A DNA stretch of 64,000 nt, taken from positions 41,290 to 105,289 of the forward strand of contig NZ_JARXWG010000013.1 in NCBI RefSeq assembly GCF_029893105.1. Reading direction: 5' to 3'. The DNA comes from Parabacteroides sp. PF5-9. GTDB lineage: Bacteria; Bacteroidota; Bacteroidia; Bacteroidales; Tannerellaceae. How positions within the stretch are numbered: position 1 is the first letter of the stretch; each line of letters opens with the position of its first letter. The notes under the pieces are model-generated. The model saw only the letters and a program-made list of their open reading frames with translations, was not told the origin of the DNA and ran no database searches. Below, in pieces: positions 7,744 to 16,617 of this stretch. A program made the position numbers and the translations under genes.

Positions 7744-9000
7744 ATGGAATTAAAAAGAGTCGTAGTAACAGGTCTTGGTGCTATTACTCCAATTGGTAAC
7801 ACCCTCGCAGAAACCTGGGAGGGTCTTATTAATGGGAGAAGTGGAGCAGGACCTATTACTCAGTTTGACGCTTCCAAGTTTAAAACACAATTCGCCTGTG
7901 AGGTCAAAGGTTTCGATCCGTTGGAACTGATGGATCGTAAAGAGGCGCGTAAGTGTGACCGTTATACCCTTCTGGCCTTAAAAGCTGCCCAGGATGCCGT
8001 GAATGATTCGGCACTTGATCTGGACAAGGAGAACCTTGATCGGATCGGTGTGATTTTTGCAGCAGGTATCGGAGGTATAAAAACTTTTGAAGACGAAGTG
8101 ATGGGTTATGATCCGGAGCGAGGACCGCGTTTCAATCCTTTCTTTATCCCTAAAATGATTGCCGATATTGCTGCCGGACAGATTTCCATGAAATATGGAT
8201 TCAGAGGGCCGAATTTTGCGACCGTATCGGCATGTGCATCATCGACGAATGCGATTGGGGATGCTTTCAACTATATTCGTTTAGGTAAGGCAAATGTAAT
8301 TGTCTCCGGCGGTGCGGAAGCGGCAGTAGCCAAAGCGGGCATCGGAGGATTCAATGCGATGAATGCCCTTTCTACCCGGAATGATTCACCGGAAACTGCT
8401 TCCCGTCCGTTCAGCGCCAGCCGCGATGGATTTGTACTGGGAGAAGGTGCCGGTTGCTTGGTTCTGGAAGAGATGGAACATGCTTTAGCCAGAGGTGCTA
8501 AAATCTACTGCGAAATTGTTGGAACAGGGATGTCGGCCGATGCATATCACCTGACCGCTTCTCATCCGGAAGGATTAGGCGCCAAGCTGGTGATGAAAAA
8601 TGCGTTGGAAGATGCCGAAATGAAACCTGAAGAGATCGATTATATCAATGTGCATGGAACATCTACTCCGGTAGGTGATATCTCAGAATCAAAAGCTATT
8701 CTGGATGTTTTCGGTGCACATGCATACAACTTGAACATTAGTTCAACCAAATCGATGACCGGCCATTTGTTGGGTGCGGCAGGTGCAGTTGAAACAATTG
8801 CCTGTATCATGGCGGTATGCGAAGGAGTTATTCCTCCCACAATCAACCACGAGGAGGGAGATAACGATCCGGATATCGACTACAAACTGAACTTCACGTT
8901 CAATAAAGCACAAAAAAGAGCAATCAATGCGGCGCTGTCAAATACGTTTGGATTTGGCGGACATAATGCCAGTGTCATTGTCAAAAAGTTTGTGAAATAA
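7744..9000 (+). CDS. fabF: Beta-ketoacyl-ACP synthase II
   Basis: This 418-residue condensing enzyme extends acyl-ACP with malonyl-ACP. The catalytic cysteine lies in TVSACASSTNAIGDA (near residue 163). The two histidines are in VHGTSTPVGD and KSMTGHLLGAAG, completing the Cys-His-His triad of elongating synthases. GFGGHNASV near the C-terminus is the usual end. It is co-transcribed with acpP upstream, and its TAA is followed after one base by the GTG of rnc, so the two are translationally close. Confidence 0.97.
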   Translation: MELKRVVVTGLGAITPIGNTLAETWEGLINGRSGAGPITQFDASKFKTQFACEVKGFDPLELMDRKEARKCDRYTLLALKAAQDAVNDSALDLDKENLDRIGVIFAAGIGGIKTFEDEVMGYDPERGPRFNPFFIPKMIADIAAGQISMKYGFRGPNFATVSACASSTNAIGDAFNYIRLGKANVIVSGGAEAAVAKAGIGGFNAMNALSTRNDSPETASRPFSASRDGFVLGEGAGCLVLEEMEHALARGAKIYCEIVGTGMSADAYHLTASHPEGLGAKLVMKNALEDAEMKPEEIDYINVHGTSTPVGDISESKAILDVFGAHAYNLNISSTKSMTGHLLGAAGAVETIACIMAVCEGVIPPTINHEEGDNDPDIDYKLNFTFNKAQKRAINAALSNTFGFGGHNASVIVKKFVK

Positions 9001-9001
9001 C

Positions 9002-9847
9002 GTGTTGAAGGGATTAAATAAGAAAATAAGGCTCCTTAAAAACAGAGGTAAGGAGCCTTATTTGTCTATTTACAAGATGATCGGGTTTTACCCCGATAAT
9101 GTCCAATTGTATGAACAGGCCTTTCTACACAAGTCCTCTTCGGTTGAAGCCGGTGATGGCCGATGGCTCAATAACGAACGATTGGAATTTTTAGGCGATG
9201 CTGTATTGGATGCGGTTATCGCCGATATTCTTTATAAACACTTTCCCAAAAAGAGAGAGGGATTCCTGACCAATACACGATCAAAGATCGTTCAGCGGGA
9301 GACATTAAACCGGGTCGCCGTGGAGTTGGGCATCGATAAAATGATGGTCTATTCGGCTAAAGTCAACAGCCACAACAACCATATGTACGGCAATGCGCTT
9401 GAAGCATTGATTGGTGCTATTTATCTGGATCAGGGATATCGGAAATGCTCGACGTTTATCCGGGAAGTCCTGATCAAAAAACACATCAACCTGGATCATA
9501 TCGCCCGAAAAGAGGTGAATTTCAAATCGAGTTTAATTGAGTGGAGCCAGAAAAACAAATTAGAAATCTCTTTTGATCTGATCGAATCCTTTATGGATAA
9601 CGAAGGTAATCCGGTTTTCCAGACAGCTATTTGCCTGGGAGAAATGCAGATCGGTATCGGTATCGGTTACTCCAAAAAAGAATCTCAACAACATGCGGCT
9701 AAAATGGCAGTCAAAAAACTGCGCACAGACAAAGAGTTCCAAAAAGTCATCTCTGAAATGAAGAAAAACAATACGGGTGAACTGACTGAAGAGAAAGAAT
9801 TCGAAGAACTGCCGGATGAAAACGAAACGAATGAGAATAATGATTAA
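9002..9847 (+). CDS. rnc: Ribonuclease III
   Basis: This is a 281-residue double-strand-specific endoribonuclease for rRNA and mRNA processing. The catalytic signature NERLEFLGDAVLDAV is near residue 60, with a second acidic site in GNALEALIGAIYLDQG. The double-stranded RNA-binding domain covers about residues 170-240 (KSSLIEWSQKNK to QQHAAKMAVKKL), followed by an acidic Glu/Asn tail. The start is taken as GTG at 9002, because a basic N-terminal extension before the GFYP motif is usual in Bacteroidota homologues (recollection). A perfect 15-bp hairpin lies inside these first codons. The alternative start is ATG at 9077, after the hairpin. Confidence 0.93.
   Translation: MLKGLNKKIRLLKNRGKEPYLSIYKMIGFYPDNVQLYEQAFLHKSSSVEAGDGRWLNNERLEFLGDAVLDAVIADILYKHFPKKREGFLTNTRSKIVQRETLNRVAVELGIDKMMVYSAKVNSHNNHMYGNALEALIGAIYLDQGYRKCSTFIREVLIKKHINLDHIARKEVNFKSSLIEWSQKNKLEISFDLIESFMDNEGNPVFQTAICLGEMQIGIGIGYSKKESQQHAAKMAVKKLRTDKEFQKVISEMKKNNTGELTEEKEFEELPDENETNENND
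9024..9063 (+). promoter_or_regulatory. Strong hairpin inside the rnc 5' region
   Basis: The arms 9024-9038 and 9049-9063 (AATAAGGCTCCTTA core) are perfectly complementary over 15 bp, with a 10-base loop. They are followed by TTTGTCTATTT. The structure lies within the first codons of rnc if translation starts at 9002. It could be an RNase III autoregulation site or a partial terminator for acpP-fabF transcripts. Confidence 0.7.
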
Positions 9848-10861
9848 TCATTTACCAAACGAGATTCCCATGCGTTTCCCTTGTTTAATCAGATCGTGAT
9901 CCGAAGTAACAAGTTTTAGTTTGCCTGCCACCTCCTCCAATGGAATGGAATCGACAGTACCATCTTTGATACAGACCATTTTTCCGAATTGTTTATTGGC
10001 TATCAGTTCCGTGGCATGTCCACCCAGGCGTGTAGCCAGATTGCGGTCGTAAGGCGACGGATTTCCTCCACGTTGGGTATAGCCTAAAACGGTTTCACGG
10101 GTTTCAATACCTGTACCATCTTCAATGGCTTTCCCGATATAAGCCGCCGGCCGTTTCTTCTCCGGAGTGGATAACCCTTCTGCGACAACGACAATAGAAT
10201 AAGGTTTGCCTCTGTGCGCACGGTCCATAATCGTGTGATTGACCGCTTCCATAGTATACCCCAATTCGGGTAAAAGAATGACATCGGCTCCTCCGGCCAT
10301 CCCGGCATATAAAGCAAGCCATCCGGCATGATGCCCCATTACTTCCACCACCATCACACGGCGATGCGAACTGGCTGTCGAATGGAGACGGTCGATCGCC
10401 TCTGTTGCGATATTAACTGCCGTATCAAAACCAAAGGTAATCTCCGTCCCCCAGATATCATTATCAATTGTTTTAGGGACTCCTATGATATTTAATCCGA
10501 TCTGTGAAAGCATATTGGCTGTCTTCTGCGTGCCATTCCCTCCGATACAAACCACACAGTCTAAACCTAATTCTTCATAATGCTGTTTAATGATAGAAGG
10601 TTGACCGCTTTCTTCGGAGGCCAATAATTTACGGAAAGATTTTTCACGGGATGTTCCCAGGATGGTTCCACCCAGATTGAGAATACCCGAAAGACTACGT
10701 TCATCAAGTTGCTGAGTCTCCTTTTTGAGTATCCCGGAAAAACCGTTATGGATACCAATAACCTCCATGCCATAATGCATGATGGCTGTTTTGCCGACAC
10801 CACGAATGGTGGCGTTAATTCCGGGACAATCGCCACCTGATGAGAGTATGCCTATCTTCAT
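9848..10861 (-). CDS. pfkA: 6-phosphofructokinase (PfkA family, atypical active site)
   Basis: This 337-residue enzyme phosphorylates fructose 6-phosphate. The N-terminal phosphate loop is SSGGDCPGINATIRG, the catalytic base region is PKTIDNDIWGTE, and the sugar-binding block is MGHHAGWLALYAG. Relative to E. coli PfkA, the usual GGDGS nucleotide/metal motif reads GGNGT (Asn at residue 109), and the glycine at position 124 is a lysine (residue 130). Glycine follows the Asn, as in ATP-dependent enzymes, while the lysine is the diphosphate-type residue, so donor choice (ATP or PPi) is uncertain. The gene has a -7 element at 10884-10891 and stands divergent from the GH3-family gene. Confidence 0.9.
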   Translation of the reverse strand: MKIGILSSGGDCPGINATIRGVGKTAIMHYGMEVIGIHNGFSGILKKETQQLDERSLSGILNLGGTILGTSREKSFRKLLASEESGQPSIIKQHYEELGLDCVVCIGGNGTQKTANMLSQIGLNIIGVPKTIDNDIWGTEITFGFDTAVNIATEAIDRLHSTASSHRRVMVVEVMGHHAGWLALYAGMAGGADVILLPELGYTMEAVNHTIMDRAHRGKPYSIVVVAEGLSTPEKKRPAAYIGKAIEDGTGIETRETVLGYTQRGGNPSPYDRNLATRLGGHATELIANKQFGKMVCIKDGTVDSIPLEEVAGKLKLVTSDHDLIKQGKRMGISFGK

Positions 10862-10883
10862 AAGAAATAAATTATATGATTAG

Positions 10884-10891
10884 CAAAGATA
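10884..10891 (-). promoter_or_regulatory. -7 element for pfkA
   Basis: On the minus strand TATCTTTG matches TAnnTTTG exactly, about 23 bases before the pfkA ATG. Confidence 0.6.
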
Positions 10892-10910
10892 TAAATAAAA
10901 AGAGAATGCC

Positions 10911-10918
10911 TAACTTTG
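10911..10918 (+). promoter_or_regulatory. -7 element for the GH3-family gene
   Basis: TAACTTTG fits TAnnTTTG and lies 24 bases before ATG 10942. This argues against the longer reading frame that opens at 10876. Confidence 0.6.
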
Positions 10919-10941
10919 CACTTCATACAAATAAAAGGAGC

Positions 10942-12459
10942 ATGGATATTTTAACAAAGACTGTTTCACCTTTTTTCCGTCATCGGCAAAGAAAGATCGA
11001 ACTGTATGCCACAGAGACGGATCGTATTCAGGCAAGACAGTTGCAAACATTGCTCCACAAAGCCCGCAACACGCAATGGGGGTTAAAATATGATTATAAA
11101 AATATTCGGAATTATACTGATTTCCGTGAACGGGTGCCTCTGCAAACCTATGAAGATCTAAAACCTTATATCACCCGTATGATCAATGGGGAAAAGAATG
11201 TGCTTTGGCCGTCGGTTGTCCGGTGGTATGCCAGAAGTAGCGGCACGACCAATGATAAAAGCAAATTTATCCCTGTCACGGATGAGATTTTATGGCGATG
11301 CCATTACAAAGGAGGTGTAGACTGTGTTGCCCTCTATCTGCAAAACAATCCCTCCAGTCGCTTTTTTTCGAAAAAAGGATTGATCTTAGGAGGGAGTCAT
11401 AGCCCCTCGCCTTTAAACAAACAGGCGCATCAAGGGGATCTTTCAGCCGTATTATTACAAAATCTGAATCCGTTGGTCAATATCATCCGGGTTCCTCCCA
11501 AACGGATCATCCTGATGGATGAATGGGAGAGTAAGATTCAAGCGATCGTTAAAAGCACAATAAACAAGGATGTGAACAGTCTTTCCGGTGTGCCTTCATG
11601 GATGCTTGTCCTGATCAAAGCAGTCTTGGAGAAAGCCGGGAAACAGTATCTGACAGAGGTTTGGCCGAATATGGAAGTCTTTTTCCATGGTGGGATCAGT
11701 TTCGAACCCTATCGCGACCAATATAAGGCATTGATTCCTTCCGATAAGATGCATTATGTGGAGACGTATAATGCGTCGGAAGGTTTTTTCGGTATACAGA
11801 ACGATTTTACCGATCAAAGCCTGTTGATGATGCAGGACTATGGTACTTTTTACGAATTTATTCCTTTGAATGAGATCAATGATGCGCATCCGACAATTCT
11901 TCCATTAGAAGCGGTAGAGACCGACAAGAATTATGCGATGGTCATTTCCACCTTAGGCGGATTATGGCGCTATCAGATAGGCGATACGGTTCGTTTTACT
12001 TCTCTTTTTCCGCATAAATATGTTATTTCCGGCCGGACCAAACATTATATCAATGCTTTCGGTGAGGAATTGATGGTCGATAACGCCGATAAAGCAATTG
12101 CGATGACCAGTAGAATGACAGGCGCCAAGGTCAAGGAATATACTGCTGCTCCGCTGTTCATGCTGGATAAAGCTAAAGGTTGCCATCAATGGTTTATCGA
12201 ATTTCTGAAAATGCCTCCTTCTTTAAATGAATTTGCTACGCTTTTAGATCAAACACTGCAAAGTCTGAATTCGGATTATGAGGCCAAACGGTATAAAGAG
12301 ATTTCCCTCCAGCCACTGGAAATTGTAGTCGCACGTGAAGGCGCCTTTTATGACTGGCTGAAACAAAAAGGGAAACTGGGAGGGCAACATAAAATCCCCC
12401 GGTTAAGCAACGACCGCACACATATTGAGGAGTTATTGGCCATGAATCTATTTCAATAA
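10942..12459 (+). CDS. GH3 auxin-responsive promoter family protein
   Basis: This is a 505-residue member of the GH3 branch of acyl-adenylating enzymes, which in plants join amino acids to auxin or jasmonate. Bacterial members are common in Bacteroidota and have no established substrate. The ATP/AMP-binding stretch YARSSGTTNDKSKFIPVT (about residues 95-112) and the later ETYNASEGFFG and GLWRYQIGDTVRF blocks are diagnostic. ISGRTKHYINAFGEEL starts the mobile C-terminal domain. ATG 10942 is chosen because the promoter element lies just upstream. It stands alone, divergent from pfkA and convergent with the YrdC-family gene. Confidence 0.88.
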   Translation: MDILTKTVSPFFRHRQRKIELYATETDRIQARQLQTLLHKARNTQWGLKYDYKNIRNYTDFRERVPLQTYEDLKPYITRMINGEKNVLWPSVVRWYARSSGTTNDKSKFIPVTDEILWRCHYKGGVDCVALYLQNNPSSRFFSKKGLILGGSHSPSPLNKQAHQGDLSAVLLQNLNPLVNIIRVPPKRIILMDEWESKIQAIVKSTINKDVNSLSGVPSWMLVLIKAVLEKAGKQYLTEVWPNMEVFFHGGISFEPYRDQYKALIPSDKMHYVETYNASEGFFGIQNDFTDQSLLMMQDYGTFYEFIPLNEINDAHPTILPLEAVETDKNYAMVISTLGGLWRYQIGDTVRFTSLFPHKYVISGRTKHYINAFGEELMVDNADKAIAMTSRMTGAKVKEYTAAPLFMLDKAKGCHQWFIEFLKMPPSLNEFATLLDQTLQSLNSDYEAKRYKEISLQPLEIVVAREGAFYDWLKQKGKLGGQHKIPRLSNDRTHIEELLAMNLFQ

Positions 12460-12473
12460 TTTCGCCTCTGCTT

Positions 12474-13082
12474 TTAATAGATCAACTCACCCTTTCCTTG
12501 TCGGGTTACTTCAAATTCATCCGTTGTCAGATCCACAATAGTAGACGCCTCTATCCCTCCGTAACCGCCATCGATCACTATATCTGCCAAGTCTTGATAT
12601 TTCTCATAGATCAGTTCGGGATCTGTAGAGTATTCTATAATATCGTCGTCGTTATGGATAGACATGGTCATGACCGGATTACCCAAATTATGCACTAATT
12701 CACGGATAATGGCATTATCGGGAATACGGATACCTACTTCTTTTTTGTTTTTATAGATTTTAGGCAATTCATTGCTGGTAGGTAAAATAAAAGTAAAAGG
12801 ACCCGGCAAATTCTTTTTCATCAGTTTGAATGCCGTATTACTCACTTTGGCATATTGGCTGATATCCGACAGGTCGTAACAAATAATAGACAGATTACTC
12901 TTTTGCGGATTAACCCCTTTGATCTGGCAAATCTTTTCCACGGCACGTACATTCATTGCATCACATCCGATGGCATAGACCGTATCGGTGGGATAGATGA
13001 CCAGACCGCCTTCGCGCAAGGCATCAACAACTCTGTTTATTTCTTTCGGATGTGGATTTTCAGGATAGATCTTAATCAGCAT
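12474..13082 (-). CDS. YrdC/YciO/Sua5-family protein (threonylcarbamoyl-AMP synthase-like)
   Basis: This 202-residue protein has the YrdC fold. GGLVIYPTDTVYAIGCDA near residues 29-46 is the hallmark nucleotide-binding segment, and LPGPFTFILPTS and VGIRIPDNAIIREL follow in the usual order. Sua5/TsaC members make threonylcarbamoyl-AMP for the t6A base of tRNA; YciO members are close relatives of less certain role. The size without a C-terminal Sua5 domain and the N-terminus beginning MLIKIYPENPHPKEIN favour the YciO type. The gene is single and convergent with the GH3 gene. A 20-bp inverted repeat separates it from fabI. Confidence 0.87.
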   Translation of the reverse strand: MLIKIYPENPHPKEINRVVDALREGGLVIYPTDTVYAIGCDAMNVRAVEKICQIKGVNPQKSNLSIICYDLSDISQYAKVSNTAFKLMKKNLPGPFTFILPTSNELPKIYKNKKEVGIRIPDNAIIRELVHNLGNPVMTMSIHNDDDIIEYSTDPELIYEKYQDLADIVIDGGYGGIEASTIVDLTTDEFEVTRQGKGELIY

Positions 13083-13100
13083 ACTTTTTCAATTGAAAAT

Positions 13101-13153
13101 TGTTAATGGACAATTGACAATGATAATACAATTTTGTCAATTGTCCATTAACA
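13101..13153. repeat. 20-bp perfect inverted repeat between fabI and the YrdC-family gene
   Basis: The arms 13101-13120 and 13134-13153 (GGACAATTGACAA core) are perfectly complementary, with a 13-base AT-rich loop. It lies downstream of fabI on the transcribed minus strand and may act as a transcript-end hairpin. The sequence resembles the AT-rich spacer at 41654-41731. Confidence 0.6.
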
Positions 13154-13172
13154 GAAAGAGATAAATAAACGT

Positions 13173-14030
13173 TTATCCGTAGATAATCTTACCGTTCTCG
13201 TCGCAGAATTCTTCCAGACCTTTACTATACTGATTCATTGCACGCAAACTCATCCCCATACTGGAGAACCCTCCGTCGTGATATAAATTCTGCATGGTCA
13301 CTTTCCGGGTCAGATCCGAAAACATGGTAATACAATAATCGGCACATTCGCCGGCTGAAGCATTTCCCAACGGGCTCATCTTATTCGAAAAGTCCATTAA
13401 ATGATCCATACCTTTTACCCCACTACCGGCAGTCGTAATTGTCGGAGATTGCGAGATGGTATTGATCCGGACATTTTTTTCGCGACCGTAAATATAACCG
13501 AAGCTACGGGCGATAGACTCTAACAGACTCTTTGCATCGGCCATATCGTTGTAGCCGAAAAACGTCCGTTGTGCAGCCACATAACTCAACGCAATCACTG
13601 AACCATATTCAGCTATCGCATCTTGTTTTTTGGCGACCTGCAGCATTTTATGGAATGAAACGGCCGAAATATCCAATGTTTTTTCCAACATCCCGTAATC
13701 CAGATCATCGTATGTCCGTTTCTTCCGGACATTCGGACTCATCCCGATGGAATGCAATACGAAATCTATTTTTCCACCCAAGACCTCCACCGAACGGCTG
13801 AAGACGGTTTCCAGATCCTCGACACTAGTCGCATCTGCTGGAATAACCTCTGCGTTAAGTTTTTGGGATAACGCATCTACTTCTCCCATGCGAACGGCTA
13901 TTGGTGTATTACTCAATGTGATTGTTGCCCCTTCTTCGACAGCTCTTTCTGCCACTTTCCAGGCAATAGACATATCATTCAGTGCTCCGAAGATAATGCC
14001 GCGTTTGCCTTTCAATAAATTATGACTCAT
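13173..14030 (-). CDS. fabI: Enoyl-ACP reductase
   Basis: This 285-residue short-chain dehydrogenase carries out the last reduction of each fatty acid elongation cycle. The N-terminal nucleotide loop is GIIFGALNDMSIAWKVAERA. The active-site pair is Tyr and Lys spaced by six residues in GYNDMADAKSLLESIARSFG (about residue 160), and LHSIGMSP is the conserved substrate-side segment. INTISQSPTITTAGSGVKGM corresponds to the flexible substrate loop. It is unlinked to acpP-fabF, 3.3 kb away on the opposite strand. The length is slightly above the E. coli enzyme because of a longer C-terminus. Confidence 0.93.
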   Translation of the reverse strand: MSHNLLKGKRGIIFGALNDMSIAWKVAERAVEEGATITLSNTPIAVRMGEVDALSQKLNAEVIPADATSVEDLETVFSRSVEVLGGKIDFVLHSIGMSPNVRKKRTYDDLDYGMLEKTLDISAVSFHKMLQVAKKQDAIAEYGSVIALSYVAAQRTFFGYNDMADAKSLLESIARSFGYIYGREKNVRINTISQSPTITTAGSGVKGMDHLMDFSNKMSPLGNASAGECADYCITMFSDLTRKVTMQNLYHDGGFSSMGMSLRAMNQYSKGLEEFCDENGKIIYG

Positions 14031-14088
14031 ACCTAAACTGATTTAATTCAGCACAAAAGTATGCATTATGTGCAAGATATGCAATTGA

Positions 14089-15162
14089 TTATAGAAAGAG
14101 ATCACATCCGTTCGTGGGAAGCGTCTCCGAAAAAGGGGGATAAGCAATCCCTTTTTCAGTAATAATCGCTGTAATCAGCTGATGAGGAGTCACATCGAAA
14201 GCCGGATTAAACACTGATACATCACGGGGAGCCATACGTTTTTCATACCACATTGTTGTGACTTCATCCGGATGGCGTTCTTCTATCTCTATCGATTCCC
14301 CATCCGGACAATTATGGTCGATGGTCGAGGTAGGGCCTAATACATAAAAAGGGATACCGTAATGGCGTGCCAGAATAGCCACTCCCGAAGTGCCGATTTT
14401 ATTCGCTGTATCCCCATTTGCAGCAATACGGTCGCACCCAACCAGAACAGCCTGTACCCAACCTTTTTGCATCACACTTGAGGCCATATTATCACAGATA
14501 AGTGTCGTAGATACACCGGCTTTCATCAATTCGTATGCTGTTAATCTTGCCCCCTGTAATAACGGACGTGTTTCATCTGCAAAAACATGAAATCCATAGT
14601 TCTGCTCTTCCCCCAGATAGATCGGTGCCAATGCTGTTCCATAGGCAGAGACGGCAAGATGCCCTGCATTACAATGTGTCAACAAGCCCATTCCCGGACG
14701 TAATAATGACAATCCGAACTCACCGATTTTCCGACAGGCCACTACATCCTCTTCCCGGATCAACTCCGCCTCTGTGATCAGTCTGTTTTGAATCTGCTCT
14801 ATCGGCAAATCTGCATGATTCAAGACGATCTGTTCCATCCGGTTTAATGCAGCCATCAAATTGACGGCTGTAGGGCGCGAACTGGCCAGATAAGTTTTTA
14901 ATTGACCGAATTGTTCTAAAAAAAGTTCAAAAGAGGAGGTCTTTATCTGTTTGCAACAAACAGCCAAACCGTAAGCAGCAGCAATCCCTATAGCCGGCGC
15001 ACCCCGCACTTTCAAATGATAAATAGCCTCCCAAATCTCTTCGGCGGAAGAGAGTGTGAGATAGATTTCCTTTTCGGGCAAGCGAGTCTGATCTAAAATA
15101 ATCACTTGCTCGCCTTTTTCATTCAATCGGACTGTACGCAATCCGGCAAGGATATGTGTCAT
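14089..15162 (-). CDS. mtnA: S-methyl-5-thioribose-1-phosphate isomerase
   Basis: This 357-residue protein belongs to the eIF2B-alpha-like isomerases and converts methylthioribose 1-phosphate to methylthioribulose 1-phosphate in methionine salvage. KVRGAPAIGIAAAYGLAV, LTHCNAGHLAVSAYGTAL (catalytic Cys) and VGCDRIAANGDTANKIGTSG (catalytic Asp) are all present. ETRPLLQGARLTAYEL is also conserved. No other salvage genes are nearby, so it may also act on 5-deoxyribose or another ribose 1-phosphate. It starts 49 bases after mgtE ends on the same strand and is probably read with it. Confidence 0.92.
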   Translation of the reverse strand: MTHILAGLRTVRLNEKGEQVIILDQTRLPEKEIYLTLSSAEEIWEAIYHLKVRGAPAIGIAAAYGLAVCCKQIKTSSFELFLEQFGQLKTYLASSRPTAVNLMAALNRMEQIVLNHADLPIEQIQNRLITEAELIREEDVVACRKIGEFGLSLLRPGMGLLTHCNAGHLAVSAYGTALAPIYLGEEQNYGFHVFADETRPLLQGARLTAYELMKAGVSTTLICDNMASSVMQKGWVQAVLVGCDRIAANGDTANKIGTSGVAILARHYGIPFYVLGPTSTIDHNCPDGESIEIEERHPDEVTTMWYEKRMAPRDVSVFNPAFDVTPHQLITAIITEKGIAYPPFSETLPTNGCDLFL

Positions 15163-15211
15163 GTCAATTCTTTCGTTGATAAGTTGTTGTATACTATTCT
15201 ATTTATCGCAT

Positions 15212-16552
15212 TTAAAGCCCGAAATACCATGTCGCAATAGAGAAATAAATCATGACTCCGCAAATATCGGCAATCGAGGTGATCAAAGGAGCACTGGCCG
15301 TTGCCGGGTCGGCTTTGAACTTCGTAAAAACAAAAGGTAATAACATCCCTAACAGGCTTCCGACAATCACCGTAATCACCATGGTAAGAGCCACGACAAC
15401 CACCACTTCCGGAGCACGAAAACCGGCTATAAGCGAAACTCCGACTGCCATTGTTGCTCCTAATAAGAAAGAGACCAACAACTCTTTTCCTAACAATCTG
15501 ATCCAATCTTTGGTTTCAACATCTCCCGTTGCCAGCGCCCGAATCATCAGTGTAGCCGACTGAGACCCTGCATTCCCTCCACTGCCGATCAGTAGCGGTA
15601 GGAAAAAGACCAGTGAAACAACCGCTCCAATCACTGCTTCGAAACTGGCAATTGCTGCACCTGAAAAGACATTCATAAAAACCAATACAGTAAGCCACAA
15701 TACACGCTTTTTATACAAAAAACCAACACGGGCTTTCAACGGATTGATCACGCCCTCCTGAAGCGAACCGAATTTATGGAAATCTTCCGTATTTTCTTCT
15801 TCCACCACATCGATGACATCATCTATCGTCACAATGCCTACCAATACCCCATTGGTATCTATAACAGGAAGTGCCACACGGTCATAATCTTTAAATACTT
15901 TGACGGCGACCTCCTGATCATCATACGCCTTTAAAGCGACGAACCGATTATCGACCAATTCTGAGATCCGTTGATCGGGTGAAGCCAGGATCAACTCTTT
16001 CATCCGCAGATCATCGATCAACTTCCAGTTTTCATCAACGACATAAATCACATTGAGTGTTTCCGAATCGCGCCCGTAAATCCGGATATGATCCAACGCC
16101 TGTGCCACGGTGAAATAAGGTTTGACTGCTACATATTCAGGAGTCATCAACCGTCCGATACTATCTTCGGGATAACCGAGCAAACGACGTGTAATCTCCC
16201 GCTCTTCTTCCGACATAATCTGCATCAACCGTTGGCTGACTTTGCCGGGCAACTCTTCAAAGAAGGCGGTACGATCATCCGGATCAAGATCATTCAACAG
16301 ATCAGCAATCTGATTGCTATTGGCTGCAAGTCCTTTGATCACATCCTCCTGCTCATCATGCAATAGGTGCTGAAAAACCTCTTTAGCCTGCTCGCGCGAC
16401 AAAAGACGAAAAAGGATAATCTGATCTGTTTTGGATAGTTCACCGATTGTTTCGGCGATCTGATGTGGGTTAAGGTCGTTTAGTGCTTGTTTAAGTATTT
16501 TCCATTTTTTTGCTTCTATAAGAAGCTGAAATTCCATTTTGAATTCGTTCAT
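15212..16552 (-). CDS. mgtE: Magnesium transporter MgtE
   Basis: This is a 446-residue inner-membrane Mg2+ channel. The first 130 residues are the helical MgtE N domain (ETIGELSKTDQIILFRLL and following). Two CBS domains cover about 135-255 (RLMTPEYVAVKPYFTVAQA and VGIVTIDDVIDVVEEE), and about five transmembrane helices follow from residue 285. LLIGSGGNAGSQSATLMIRALATGD is the pore-lining family signature. Unusually for this genome it has a strong Shine-Dalgarno, AAGGAGG, 7 bases before ATG 16552. It is preceded by a structured leader of about 165 nucleotides with a small ORF (16550-16730), which points to translational control, most simply by Mg2+. Confidence 0.95.
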   Translation of the reverse strand: MNEFKMEFQLLIEAKKWKILKQALNDLNPHQIAETIGELSKTDQIILFRLLSREQAKEVFQHLLHDEQEDVIKGLAANSNQIADLLNDLDPDDRTAFFEELPGKVSQRLMQIMSEEEREITRRLLGYPEDSIGRLMTPEYVAVKPYFTVAQALDHIRIYGRDSETLNVIYVVDENWKLIDDLRMKELILASPDQRISELVDNRFVALKAYDDQEVAVKVFKDYDRVALPVIDTNGVLVGIVTIDDVIDVVEEENTEDFHKFGSLQEGVINPLKARVGFLYKKRVLWLTVLVFMNVFSGAAIASFEAVIGAVVSLVFFLPLLIGSGGNAGSQSATLMIRALATGDVETKDWIRLLGKELLVSFLLGATMAVGVSLIAGFRAPEVVVVVALTMVITVIVGSLLGMLLPFVFTKFKADPATASAPLITSIADICGVMIYFSIATWYFGL

Positions 16553-16559
16553 GCGTTTT

Positions 16560-16617
16560 CCTCCTTACAAATTTAACTCTGTAAGGAGAGCGTGCAGTAC
16601 CCCTTACAGAGAGTTAA
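16560..16617 (-). promoter_or_regulatory. mgtE leader: mutually exclusive hairpins controlling the Shine-Dalgarno
   Basis: On the minus strand, TTAACTCTCTGTAAGG (16617-16602) can pair with CCTTACAGAGTTAA (16586-16573), a 14-bp stem with a 2-base bulge. The CTCCTTAC within 16588-16581 can instead pair perfectly with GTAAGGAG at 16568-16561, which contains the Shine-Dalgarno of mgtE. Both stems use the same bases and cannot coexist. A further 6-bp stem lies at 16687-16705. This is the layout of a riboswitch or translation-attenuation leader. The ligand is not shown by the sequence. Confidence 0.7.

Noticed and set aside
10876..10941. N-terminal extension of the GH3-family protein
   Set aside because: The -7 promoter element lies inside it at 10911-10918, so it is not transcribed.
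13101..13153. Insertion element or MITE between fabI and the YrdC gene
   Set aside because: There are no target duplications or internal sequence beyond a 13-base loop. A transcript-end hairpin in AT-rich spacer DNA is enough.
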